This document shows positions 1 to 8,360 of a stretch of 32,943 nucleotides of DNA, in pieces. Both the position numbers and the translations under genes were made by a program. Each line of letters begins with the position of its first letter. The stretch's first letter is position 1. The notes under the pieces are model-generated. The model was not told where the DNA came from. It did not search any database and saw nothing but the letters and a program-made list of their open reading frames with translations. The stretch is from Senegalia massiliensis. GTDB taxonomy: Bacteria; Bacillota; Clostridia; Tissierellales; SIT17. The stretch is from assembly GCF_900626135.1 (NCBI RefSeq), contig NZ_LR130785.1, positions 181,036 through 213,978 of the forward strand, given 5' to 3'.

Positions 1-784
<784 letters not shown>

Positions 785-934
785 AATTTAAAGTTTGTTT
801 TCCTTTGACCCAAAATTGAATCAAACGTTAGCTTAATTTAGCTTTATAATTTTACAACTTATAAGTTGTTGTTATCTACACTGTTCAGTTTTCAAAGACC
901 AATTTGTTGTCGCTGTTTGCTAGCGACTCTTAAT
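785..934 (-). other. 16S rRNA leader
   Basis: This is the transcribed leader between the proximal rRNA promoter and the mature 16S 5' end. It has a boxA-like antitermination element (TCTTTGAAAAC on the minus strand, 888-898). It also has a small perfect hairpin (ACAACTTATAAGTTGT around 855-870) of the kind cut during 16S maturation. No open reading frame is credible here. Confidence 0.7.
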
Positions 935-963
935 ACTATATCAGGTTTTAAGTAACTTGTCAA
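935..963 (-). promoter_or_regulatory. rRNA promoter P2 (proximal, sigma-A type)
   Basis: On the minus strand, TTGACA (958-963) is separated by exactly 17 bases from TATAGT (935-940). It lies about 150 bases upstream of the 16S 5' end. The perfect -35 and optimal spacing fit a strong rRNA promoter. The same element recurs on the plus strand at 32879-32907. Confidence 0.9.
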
Positions 964-1033
964 GAACTTTTTTTATTTTCTTTTAAGTTCTTTTTTCTCT
1001 TTAAAAAGACAAGCTTTCCTGACGACTCTTAGT

Positions 1034-1062
1034 ACTATATCAAAGATATACATACTTGTCAA
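1034..1062 (-). promoter_or_regulatory. rRNA promoter P1 (distal, sigma-A type)
   Basis: On the minus strand, TTGACA (1057-1062) is followed after 17 bases by TATAGT (1034-1039). It sits 99 bases upstream of P2. The initially transcribed sequence (TACTAAGAGTCGTCAG) closely resembles that of P2, which suggests that the two arose by tandem duplication. Confidence 0.88.
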
Positions 1063-1256
1063 GAATAATTTTAAATATAATTATAAAAATTTGGGTATAT
1101 ATATTGATATTCAATATTCTAAATTATTCATATAGCTAATATATTTAAATAAAATATAGTATTTTTTATAGTATATTGGATAAAATCATATTATTAATTA
1201 TAAAATAAATAATATTTATATCTAATATAATGTCTCATCCATATGGAGGTTTAAAT

Positions 1257-1841
1257 ATGTTGAATCAAAATAACAATTCTATAGATTGTAATTCTGATTT
1301 TGCTACATCTGCATTTTCTAATATTCTATTAAATAAATTATCAGAAACTTACAGTCCGGTTTATTCAGATATGGTTATAATATGTATAGGAACTGATAAG
1401 TCTACAGGAGATTCCTTAGGACCTCTTGTTGGACACTTTTTAGATAAAGGATTATTTCTAAACACTAAAAATATTCATGTTTATGGTACTTTAGAAAAGC
1501 CAGTTCATGCTAAAAATCTAATTAAGTATATTAATGTTATAGATGAAAAATTTGATAACCCATTTGTAATAGCTATTGATGCTTCTTTAGGTATATATAA
1601 TAGAGTAGGTTTTATAAGTGTCTGGGATGGCCCTTTAAAACCAGGATCAGGTGTTAACAAAGAACTCCCACTTGTAGGTAATATTCATATAACAGGAGTT
1701 GTAAATATATCTGGTTTTATGGAGTTTATTTTACTTCAAAACACTCGCCTAAATATAGTAATGAAAATGGCAAGAATTATTTCTACTTCTATTATATACT
1801 CTATATCCAAATTAAATATAGACAACAAAAAGTTAAATTAA
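1257..1841 (+). CDS. yyaC: Spore protease-like protein YyaC (DUF1256)
   Basis: This 194-residue protein matches the YyaC/DUF1256 family, which is distantly related to the germination protease GPR and found in spore formers. The signature segment IGTDKSTGDSLGP (residues 44-56) and the downstream VIAIDASLG strand are clear. I chose the ATG at 1257 because GGAGGT (1245-1250) lies six bases upstream; an in-frame ATG at 1230 has no ribosome site. The gene reads toward oriC, opposite to most neighbours, and ends inside a palindromic terminator shared with the convergent YkuS-like gene. In Bacillus subtilis yyaC also lies close to the parAB region. A role in spore formation or germination is inferred; its substrate is not evident. 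Confidence 0.9.
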   Translation: MLNQNNNSIDCNSDFATSAFSNILLNKLSETYSPVYSDMVIICIGTDKSTGDSLGPLVGHFLDKGLFLNTKNIHVYGTLEKPVHAKNLIKYINVIDEKFDNPFVIAIDASLGIYNRVGFISVWDGPLKPGSGVNKELPLVGNIHITGVVNISGFMEFILLQNTRLNIVMKMARIISTSIIYSISKLNIDNKKLN

Positions 1842-1871
1842 AGATTAAATTTAATCTTTAATTTAACTTTT
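1828..1871. terminator. Bidirectional palindromic terminator between yyaC and the YkuS-like gene
   Basis: This is a perfect 44-bp palindrome, that is, two 22-base arms. It has T-rich flanks in both directions (TTTTATT on plus; a T run on minus just beyond 1828). It contains the yyaC stop codon (1839-1841) and ends two bases before the stop of the convergent gene, so it can serve both transcripts. Confidence 0.85.
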
Positions 1872-1872
1872 A

Positions 1873-2139
1873 TTAAAATAATGGAGTATAATATCCTTTA
1901 TTTAATATTTGCTCTATTTGATCTATATTTTTATTTGAAGCATTTATAAGTAAAATGCCTTTTGAATTATTCATATCTTCACCCATATTCATATCAATCA
2001 TATTTGTTAAATTAGATATATCATAACCATCTGCCATATATATGTATGCATCTGAATCATGATCAACTATCTCATAACCTCTTTTTTTTAGCTCATAAGC
2101 TAATTCATTTAATCCATCTTGAATTGATACTCTCTTCAT
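1873..2139 (-). CDS. UPF0180 / YkuS family protein
   Basis: This is a small protein of 88 residues from the ATG at 2137-2139. That start is preferred over an in-frame ATG at 2158-2160 because AGGAGG (2149-2154) sits nine bases upstream of it. The N-terminus (MKRVSIQDGLNELAYELKKR) and the later GYDISN and INASNK segments match the UPF0180/YkuS family, whose function is not known. It is the last gene of a minus-strand run with the lipid kinase, the DUF4446 protein and the cysteine desulfurase. Its ribosome-binding site lies in one arm of a 46-bp perfect palindrome, so its translation may be controlled by RNA structure. Confidence 0.85.
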   Translation of the reverse strand: MKRVSIQDGLNELAYELKKRGYEIVDHDSDAYIYMADGYDISNLTNMIDMNMGEDMNNSKGILLINASNKNIDQIEQILNKGYYTPLF

Positions 2140-2145
2140 ACTAGT

Positions 2146-2191
2146 AAACCTCCTATACAAATACTACTAGTAGTATTTGTATAGGAGGTTT
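2146..2191. repeat. 46-bp perfect palindrome covering the YkuS-like gene's ribosome-binding site
   Basis: The two 23-base arms are exact reverse complements, centred at 2168/2169 (ACTAGT core). In the minus-strand transcript the 5' arm begins ten bases after the lipid kinase stop codon and carries the anti-Shine-Dalgarno (AAACCTCC). The 3' arm carries GGAGGTTT, the ribosome site for the ATG at 2139. The end of the stem is followed by ACTAGT rather than a T run, so a plain terminator is less likely than an RBS-sequestering hairpin or a DNA operator. Confidence 0.9.
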
Positions 2192-2200
2192 ATTTATTCA

Positions 2201-3079
2201 TTAACCGATTACTTTAATATTTTTATTATATAAATTAAATTGTATTAATCCTTTTTTTTCTAAAATATCTCCATCAATATTTAAAAATATTTTTTCTTTT
2301 GAATATATATTTAAAGAATTTGCACGTATAAACTCTACATATTTTTTATATTTACCATGTTTACCATTATAAACAGATGGAAATAAAAATAATAATTTTA
2401 TTTTTGATATATTTTTTATTATACAAATATCTAGTTGATTGTCATCTATTTTAGAATTAGGTGATATCATCATTCCACCACCATAATAGTTACCATTTGC
2501 TACAGCTACTAATAATACCTTCTCATTCTTTTCAATACCATTATATTTAATAGTCACACTTTTAGGTTTAAATATAAAGAGAGTTCTTAAAACACCTAAA
2601 GTATAAGCTAATTTGCCTTTAAATAGACCTTTGAAGATTTTTGTATTTTTTACTATTTCAGCATCAAAACCTATACTTGCCACATTTAAAAATTTATTTT
2701 CTTCTACATTTGCAATATTAATATTTTTAATATTATAATCTAATATCCTATCTAGTGCCTTACTTGGACTTAGCGGTAAATTTAATGTTCTAGCTAAATC
2801 ATTTCCTGTACCCATTGGTATAATTCCAAGTATTCCTTTATTCATTTCCTTTATTCCACTGGCTACTTCTCTTACTGTTCCATCTCCACCTATAGCAACT
2901 ATTATTTCATAGTCTTGTTTTAAGTATTTCATTGTTATTAATCTTGCATCATCTATTTCTTTAGTTTGAGTTATAATATATTTATGATCTGTACTTTTAA
3001 ATTTATTTTTAATTATGGGAATTATATCTTTTTTTCTATTTTTACCTGCTACTGGATTTATTATAAATAAGATTTTCAT
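2201..3079 (-). CDS. Diacylglycerol/lipid kinase family protein (YegS/BmrU type)
   Basis: This 292-residue protein belongs to the DAGK-catalytic lipid kinase family, whose members transfer phosphate from ATP to diacylglycerol or related lipids. Residues 1-15 form the first strand with NPVAGKN. The nucleotide-binding GGDGT lies at 64-68, and MGTGNDLAR at 89-97. A C-terminal beta-sandwich half ends in the usual NIDGD segment near 266-270. The length is normal for the family. It starts nine bases after the DUF4446 stop with a modest ribosome site (AGGTAAAG) and is probably cotranscribed with that gene. The true lipid substrate cannot be read from sequence; recycling of diacylglycerol from membrane or lipoteichoic acid turnover is an inference. 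Confidence 0.92.
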   Translation of the reverse strand: MKILFIINPVAGKNRKKDIIPIIKNKFKSTDHKYIITQTKEIDDARLITMKYLKQDYEIIVAIGGDGTVREVASGIKEMNKGILGIIPMGTGNDLARTLNLPLSPSKALDRILDYNIKNINIANVEENKFLNVASIGFDAEIVKNTKIFKGLFKGKLAYTLGVLRTLFIFKPKSVTIKYNGIEKNEKVLLVAVANGNYYGGGMMISPNSKIDDNQLDICIIKNISKIKLLFLFPSVYNGKHGKYKKYVEFIRANSLNIYSKEKIFLNIDGDILEKKGLIQFNLYNKNIKVIG

Positions 3080-3087
3080 TTTAAACT

Positions 3088-3624
3088 TTACCTAGTAGCC
3101 CTTCTCACTTTATCTTCCATATAAAGAGATTTTCGCTTTGCTCTATCTATTGCTTGTATTTCTTCAATAGACAATTTATATTCTGATTCCCCATTAATAA
3201 CAGGTTTTCCATAGCTTATAGATTCATTCCTACCATATAAATTAGATATTACAAGTCCAGTATCATTTTCATCTAGTAGAGCTACAGAGAAACTCAAATC
3301 ACTACCCATATCATCAAAGGCATTATATCTTATCATGCCAACTTTTTGTATAGAACTCTTTACTTTTTCATTTAGTAAATCTGATTTTTCATCTAAGTTC
3401 TTTATTCTTAATTTCATACTATCTATCATATCTATATTTTTAAACAAAATTTCTTCTAAATTTTTTCCATCGTTTCCCACTAATAATTTTTTATATTTTT
3501 TCTTTAGTTTTGACACTCTGTATTCTTGTATTAAAAATAATAAAAATAATAGCAAAGAAAATAATATAAGTCCCAGTAATACTTGACTTCTATATAAATC
3601 TAACGTCTCTAAAATACTATACAT
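3088..3624 (-). CDS. DUF4446 family membrane-anchored protein
   Basis: This 178-residue protein has one N-terminal transmembrane helix (about residues 13-32). A basic, probably coiled-coil stretch (about 33-95) follows. A compact C-terminal domain begins at VGMIRYNAFDDMGSDLSFSVALLD and is the hallmark of the DUF4446 family. These proteins are common near parAB and yyaC in clostridia, but no function is established. It lies 21 bases downstream of the cysteine desulfurase with a good ribosome site (GGAAGG) and leads straight into the lipid kinase. Topology suggests a single-pass protein with the domain in the cytoplasm (basic residues flank the inner side), which is inference. Confidence 0.88.
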   Translation of the reverse strand: MYSILETLDLYRSQVLLGLILFSLLLFLLFLIQEYRVSKLKKKYKKLLVGNDGKNLEEILFKNIDMIDSMKLRIKNLDEKSDLLNEKVKSSIQKVGMIRYNAFDDMGSDLSFSVALLDENDTGLVISNLYGRNESISYGKPVINGESEYKLSIEEIQAIDRAKRKSLYMEDKVRRATR

Positions 3625-3645
3625 TCTCTTCTTCCTTCCCCTATT

Positions 3646-4797
3646 TTAATCACAAGTTGCTTCATGAGCTATCTGCTTTATTGCTTCTATAGTTTTACCT
3701 ATATCATCTTTAGTATTAAAAGGACCAATACTAAATCTTACAGCTCCCCTTTCTAACGTTCCTATTGTTTTGTGTGCAAGCGGTGCACAATGAAGTCCTG
3801 ATCTTGTAGCTATATCAAAAACACTATCTAATATATAACTAACTTCTGAGGAATCTTCATCACCTATATTCAGAAGTATTACAGGTGCTCTCTTTGATAC
3901 ATCATTTGGTCCATATAATATAACCCCTTCTACATCCTTTATTTCATTTATAAAGAATTTCAAAAGTTCTATTTCATGATTTCTTATATTTTCTATGCCT
4001 TTATCTAATATATATTTAACTCCTGCACCAAGAGCTATAATCCCTGGAGTATTTGGAGTTCCACTTTCATATCTATCTGGTAATATACTAGGTTGAACTA
4101 ATTCATGAGATTTGCTTCCTGTCCCACCTTCTTTTAGGTTTCGTATATTTATACCTTCTTTTATATATAATCCACCTGTTCCTTGAGGTCCAAGAAGACT
4201 TTTATGACCAGCAAATGCTAATATATCTATATTCATACTCTCTACATCTATATTATAGACTCCTGCTGTTTGTGCACAATCTACCATATAAGTAATATTA
4301 TTCGATTTTGCTAATTCTCCTATTTCTTTTACAGGTAATATTGTTCCAGTAACATTTGATGCATGAGTTGTAACTATTAATTTTGTATTGTTTTTAATTG
4401 ATTTTTTTATATCATCTAATTTTACAAATCCTTCACTATCACACTTAACTATAGTATTTTCTACACCAAACTTTTCAAGAGCTTTAATTGGACGTAACAC
4501 TGAATTATGTTCCATAGTTGTAGTTATTACATGGTCCCCTTTTTCAAGTAAACCTTTTATTCCTAAATTAAGAGCTTCTGTAGCATTATAAGTAAATATT
4601 ATATTCATAGGGTTATTTATATTAAATAATTTTGCTAAAATTTCTCTTGTTTCATAAATTCCCCTTCCTGCTTTTAAGGATAATTTATGACCTCCCCTAC
4701 CTGGATTAGCTCCATATTCTCTCATGCTTTCTATAATTTTTTCATAAACAACCTCAGGTTTTTTAAATGTAGTTGCAGCATTGTCTAGATAAATCAA
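3646..4797 (-). CDS. Cysteine desulfurase family protein (class V aminotransferase)
   Basis: This 383-residue PLP enzyme releases sulfur from cysteine as an enzyme-bound persulfide. The N-terminus (IYLDNAATT) is typical. Asp173 and Gln176 would contact PLP, Lys199 in AGHKSLLGPQG is the Schiff-base lysine, and Cys337 in RSGLHCAPLAH is the persulfide cysteine. The start is TTG (4795-4797), which gives the correct N-terminus and has AGGTGA just upstream; a nearby ATG is out of frame. The overall pattern resembles the subgroup often found beside DUF3343 and SelD/YedF-type genes rather than housekeeping IscS. It is followed by the DUF4446, lipid kinase and YkuS genes. The hyd cluster 1 kb away encodes a DUF3343-HydE fusion, so sulfur supply to that protein is a testable possibility. 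Confidence 0.92.
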   Translation of the reverse strand: MIYLDNAATTFKKPEVVYEKIIESMREYGANPGRGGHKLSLKAGRGIYETREILAKLFNINNPMNIIFTYNATEALNLGIKGLLEKGDHVITTTMEHNSVLRPIKALEKFGVENTIVKCDSEGFVKLDDIKKSIKNNTKLIVTTHASNVTGTILPVKEIGELAKSNNITYMVDCAQTAGVYNIDVESMNIDILAFAGHKSLLGPQGTGGLYIKEGINIRNLKEGGTGSKSHELVQPSILPDRYESGTPNTPGIIALGAGVKYILDKGIENIRNHEIELLKFFINEIKDVEGVILYGPNDVSKRAPVILLNIGDEDSSEVSYILDSVFDIATRSGLHCAPLAHKTIGTLERGAVRFSIGPFNTKDDIGKTIEAIKQIAHEATCD

Positions 4798-4853
4798 TTC
4801 ATCACCTCAATTCAAATTAATTATCATAATTATACCATATTTAATAATTACTA

Positions 4854-5648
4854 TTATGATTTTTTTGTTCTTTTATTCGGTAGTATATACGTTAAATAAT
4901 ATACTCCTGATACTATAATCCCTCCCCCAATAACATTACCTATTGTTACTGGTATTAAATTATTTAACCATATATTTAACCAAGTTGATTCTAACCCTAC
5001 AAATTTTGCTATAGGTAAAAAGAACATATTTGCAATACTATGTTCAAATCCTGATAAAACAAAAAGCATTATAGGAAACCATATTGCTAATATTTTGCCA
5101 GTTATATCTTTTGCTGCAGTAGCAAACCAAACAGACAATGTTACAATCATATTGCATAATATACCTCTTATTAATGCGTCATGAAATGAAAGTGATAATT
5201 TAGCTTCTCCTACAGAAATAGCTAAATTTTTTATGTTATCTCCAGAATATAATCCGGATTTATATATAGCATATGCAAGTAAAATAGATCCTATAAAATT
5301 TCCCACATATACAATAATCCAGTTTTTAGACAAACTTTTAAAGGTGATTCTTTTATCTACAAGTGCTATTGTCATAAGATTGTTACCGGTGAAAAGCTCA
5401 GCTCCTGCCATGAGAACTAACATAAGTCCTACAGGGAAAACTGATGCTCCTATTAATTTTGACAACCCTACATCAATATTTCCTAGAGTTTGTGTTACGG
5501 TTAAATATCCATGAGTACCAAATCCAATAAAAACTCCAGCAAATATTCCTAAAAGAAATGTTTGTATAAAGTTTAATTTAGTTTTACCTTCGGCTGCTTT
5601 AATAGTAGCATCAGCTACTTCTTGAGGTGATAACATTCTTTTTTCCAT
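4854..5648 (-). CDS. Formate/nitrite transporter family channel (FNT)
   Basis: This 264-residue integral membrane protein has about six hydrophobic segments. The first hydrophobic segment carries GIFAGVFIGFGTHGYLT (34-50). The family motif GAELFTGN is at 82-89, and FEHSIANM, with the channel histidine, is at 201-208. FNT proteins form pentamers that pass formate, nitrite or hydrosulfide. Close resemblance to FocA at the EHSIAN segment and a neighbouring hydrogenase-maturation operon favour formate, although hydrosulfide is also plausible beside a cysteine desulfurase. The ribosome site AGGAGGGAG precedes the ATG. It has its own promoter at 5687-5715. Confidence 0.92.
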   Translation of the reverse strand: MEKRMLSPQEVADATIKAAEGKTKLNFIQTFLLGIFAGVFIGFGTHGYLTVTQTLGNIDVGLSKLIGASVFPVGLMLVLMAGAELFTGNNLMTIALVDKRITFKSLSKNWIIVYVGNFIGSILLAYAIYKSGLYSGDNIKNLAISVGEAKLSLSFHDALIRGILCNMIVTLSVWFATAAKDITGKILAIWFPIMLFVLSGFEHSIANMFFLPIAKFVGLESTWLNIWLNNLIPVTIGNVIGGGIIVSGVYYLTYILPNKRTKKS

Positions 5649-5686
5649 AAAATCTCCCTCCTATTTAAATTATGTCTATAATTCAA

Positions 5687-5715
5687 ATTATACTAAAATA
5701 TACTATAATAATCAA
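5687..5715 (-). promoter_or_regulatory. Sigma-A-type promoter for the FNT gene
   Basis: On the minus strand, TTGATT (5710-5715) is separated by 17 bases from a perfect TATAAT (5687-5692), about 40 bases before the FNT start. The -35 touches the last base of the upstream terminator stem. Confidence 0.65.
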
Positions 5716-5752
5716 TAAACTGACAGCACTATAATTATGGCTGTCAGTTTAT
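5715..5752 (-). terminator. Terminator hairpin after hydF
   Basis: A 13-bp stem (ATAAACTGACAGC, 5715-5727, with its complement 5740-5752) encloses a 12-base loop. On the minus strand it follows hydF and the parS site and leads into a moderately T-rich tail. It is the likely end of the hydG-hydE-hydF transcript. Confidence 0.7.
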
Positions 5753-5763
5753 TTTTATAAATA

Positions 5764-5779
5764 TGTTTCACGTGAAACA
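5764..5779. promoter_or_regulatory. parS centromere site
   Basis: TGTTTCACGTGAAACA is a perfect copy of the 16-bp parS palindrome bound by ParB/Spo0J. It lies three bases beyond the hydF stop codon, ahead of the terminator, and so within the 3' untranslated part of the hyd transcript. It is about 6.2 kb from the other site. Confidence 0.97.
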
Positions 5780-5782
5780 TAT

Positions 5783-6985
5783 TTAGTTTAATTCTGGAAA
5801 AATTTCTAAAGATCTTTTTAATATATCATGTTTATATGCTAAAAAAATCCCATAATTTATTATTGGTATATTTTTTTGCGAAGCATTTTTAATTCGTGAA
5901 ATCATTTCCTTTCTATTAATCATACATCCTCCACAATGGACAATTAGAGAATAACTAGATATATCTTCTGGTATACTATGACCTGAACTCCAATCAAAAT
6001 TAAGATTTACTCCTGATATTTCCTGTAGGAATTTTGGTATTTTATCTCTTCCTATATCTCCTTTTTGCCTATGGTGACTACATGCTTCACTTATTAATAC
6101 TTTATCTCCATTTTTAAGTCTTTTAATTTCTTTTATTCCTTTTGTAAACTCTAAAAGATCACCTTTATACCTTGCAAAAAGTATGGAATAACTTGTCAAA
6201 AATATATGATTTGGTACTATATCTTTTATTTTCCCAAAAACTTGAGAATCTGTAATAACCATTTTTATTTTGTCACCAAACAACTCAATTGTCTTTTGTA
6301 ACTCAGTATCTTGAACAACTATATTTATTCCATTACCATCTAATACTTCTCTTATAGTTTGAACTTGAGGAAGTATTAATCTTCCTTTTGGTGCAGAATC
6401 ATCTATTGGTGTTACCTGAACTATAACATCATCTTTTTTTATTTTATCTCTTATTATAAATGAATTTTCATCATTTATATAGGGTTTTAGCTTGGATATC
6501 TCATATTTCAAGTTTTCTATTCCATCTTTAGTTTTAATGCTTGTTTTATATATTTTTATGTTTAATTTTTGTTCTAAATATTTTGTGCTTCCATTATATT
6601 TATCAACTTTATTTAATACCCCTATTATAGGGATGTTTTTCTTTTTTATATTTTCTATCAAGTTTTTCTCATACTCTAAATCTTCTGATTCAAAACTTAA
6701 TAAAATTATAGCTATATCTGTTTTTTCTAATACATTTAAAGTCTTTTTTATTCTTAATTTTCCTAATTGCCCCTCATCATCAATTCCTGCTGTATCTATA
6801 AATACAACTGGTCCTATAGGTAATAATTCCATAGATTTATATACTGGATCAGTTGTAGTGCCTTTTATATTACTAACTAGTGCTATCTCTTGAGATGTAA
6901 GAGCATTTATGAGACTTGATTTTCCTGTGTTTGTTTTCCCAAATATACCTATATGAAGTCTATTGGAACGGGGGGTAGAGTTCAT
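5783..6985 (-). CDS. hydF: [FeFe]-hydrogenase H-cluster maturation GTPase HydF
   Basis: HydF (400 residues) is the scaffold on which the 2Fe subcluster of the H-cluster is built before transfer to HydA. The N-terminal GTPase domain has the P-loop GKTNTGKSS (16-24), DTAGIDDEG (64-72) and NKVD (125-128). The C-terminal domain carries the Fe-S ligands Cys302-x-His304 and HCGGC (350-354), which fits the C-x-H-x(n)-H-C-x-x-C pattern. The length is normal. It starts ten bases after the hydE stop with GAGGAGA as ribosome site, so it is the last gene of a hydG-hydE-hydF operon. No hydrogenase structural gene is present in the window. Confidence 0.97.
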   Translation of the reverse strand: MNSTPRSNRLHIGIFGKTNTGKSSLINALTSQEIALVSNIKGTTTDPVYKSMELLPIGPVVFIDTAGIDDEGQLGKLRIKKTLNVLEKTDIAIILLSFESEDLEYEKNLIENIKKKNIPIIGVLNKVDKYNGSTKYLEQKLNIKIYKTSIKTKDGIENLKYEISKLKPYINDENSFIIRDKIKKDDVIVQVTPIDDSAPKGRLILPQVQTIREVLDGNGINIVVQDTELQKTIELFGDKIKMVITDSQVFGKIKDIVPNHIFLTSYSILFARYKGDLLEFTKGIKEIKRLKNGDKVLISEACSHHRQKGDIGRDKIPKFLQEISGVNLNFDWSSGHSIPEDISSYSLIVHCGGCMINRKEMISRIKNASQKNIPIINYGIFLAYKHDILKRSLEIFPELN

Positions 6986-6995
6986 ATTTATCTCC

Positions 6996-8351
6996 TCATT
7001 TCAAATTTTTATCTATATCATAGCCTAATTCTTCTATATAATCATAATTTAAATACTTAGGCAATTTTCTATTTGAATATTTAATTGATTCAATGGCAAA
7101 ATCTAAATCAACCATATTTTTATTAGAATATATGCCATATTTTTCTCTTAACCTTTCTGGAGTACTTATTAACATTATTGTATTTGCTCCAGCTAAAAGA
7201 GATTTAGTTTGTCCTTCTCTATTAAGTGTAGATATAGCTGTGGTAGCTGGTATAAATACATTTTGACATATTATTCTCGTAAGTGCTATAACTTTTAAAT
7301 TTAACTCTAAATTAGAAATTTTTTCATTTTCAAATGGAGTGCCTTTTGTAGGAATAAATGGACCAAATCCTATCATATGCACACCATAATCTTTTTGAAA
7401 TAATATTACATCAGCTATTTGATCTAATGTTTGTTTAGGTAAGCCTATCATTCCTCCTGATCCTAACCTTAAACCAGAATTTTTTATAAACTCTGTATGT
7501 TTTACTCTTGTTTTAAACTTACTATCATAATGGATATAATCAAATAAATCTTCATTTGAAGTTTCTATTTTAAGCAAATAGTTATTCACTCCAGCATTTT
7601 TAAAGAGTTTATATTCTTCTTCTGTTCTTTCACCAATACTTAAAGTAATTCCCATTTTATATTTTTGTTTTATTTTTTTTATAATAGAAATAATTTTTTC
7701 TGTAGTGTAATAAGGATCTTCTCCTGATTGAAGTATAACTGTTTTTATACCTAATTTATATAATTTATCTACTTCTTTTAATATTTCATCTTCTTTCATT
7801 CTATATCTAAATTGATTTTTATCTCTTCTTAAGCCACAGTAATTACAATTTTTAATACAATAATTTGAAAATTCTATTGCAGCTCTAATTTCAATTCTAT
7901 CTCCTACACATTCTTTTCTTATTACATCTGCAGTTTTTATAAGAGTATCAAATTCTATTTTTTCCTTACTTTCTAATACATATAATATATCTTCTTTATT
8001 TAAATCAATATTATTAGATACTTTTTCTAATATGCTCCTCATGTTATATGATATGTTCATATCATACATACTAGACAAATCATATTTATATTTGTTTTTT
8101 AATGAGTATATTCCTTTATAATCTACATTATTTTGGTTTAATAGTGTTATTATTTTGTCGTGATATTCCTTATCAAATTTTATGGCAGTGGTACATATTT
8201 CTCCAAACCCTTTAGGTGTTGGTATAAGCTCATTGGATATAGAGTTTTTTTCCAATATGTTTTTTGCATATAACATATTAGAATTAGAACTAGCTACTAT
8301 TATATATGGATTTTTAAATTCATCTTTTATAAATTTATTTAATATGCTCAT
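6996..8351 (-). CDS. hydE: HydE radical SAM maturase with an extra N-terminal DUF3343 domain
   Basis: Residues from about 110 to 451 are HydE, a radical SAM enzyme of H-cluster assembly. The cluster-binding C165-xxx-C169-xx-C172 lies in YCIKNCNYCGL. ILQSGEDPYY, LKIETSNEDL and GSGGMIGLPKQT follow in the expected order. The optional second Fe-S site (CX7CX2C) near the C-terminus is absent, as in many homologues. Residues 12-85 are additional: YIIVASSNSNMLYAKNILEK, then IPTPKGFGEICTTAIKF with Cys53, then NNVDYKGIY. This pattern matches DUF3343 (putative S/Se carrier). Usual HydE is about 350 residues, so this is a fusion of about 100 residues. The reading frame is continuous, and AGGAGTG precedes the ATG. 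The gene lies nine bases after hydG. Confidence 0.95.
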   Translation of the reverse strand: MSILNKFIKDEFKNPYIIVASSNSNMLYAKNILEKNSISNELIPTPKGFGEICTTAIKFDKEYHDKIITLLNQNNVDYKGIYSLKNKYKYDLSSMYDMNISYNMRSILEKVSNNIDLNKEDILYVLESKEKIEFDTLIKTADVIRKECVGDRIEIRAAIEFSNYCIKNCNYCGLRRDKNQFRYRMKEDEILKEVDKLYKLGIKTVILQSGEDPYYTTEKIISIIKKIKQKYKMGITLSIGERTEEEYKLFKNAGVNNYLLKIETSNEDLFDYIHYDSKFKTRVKHTEFIKNSGLRLGSGGMIGLPKQTLDQIADVILFQKDYGVHMIGFGPFIPTKGTPFENEKISNLELNLKVIALTRIICQNVFIPATTAISTLNREGQTKSLLAGANTIMLISTPERLREKYGIYSNKNMVDLDFAIESIKYSNRKLPKYLNYDYIEELGYDIDKNLK

Positions 8352-8360
8352 AATTCACTC

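Larger units (their letters stand above)
899..1075 (-). repeat. Left copy of the 177-bp rRNA promoter inverted repeat
   Basis: This segment is the reverse complement of 32767-32943, with about six substitutions and no indels by eye. Both copies contain the same pair of tandem promoters with identical 99-base spacing. The copies face away from each other, about 32 kb apart, with oriC between them. The remaining stretch to yyaC (1076-1244) is very AT-rich and shows nothing I can assign. Confidence 0.93.

Noticed and set aside
1093-1098. GGGTAT between the rRNA promoters and yyaC as a sigma-B promoter
   Set aside because: No -35 at a fitting distance, and it is about 160 bases from the yyaC start.
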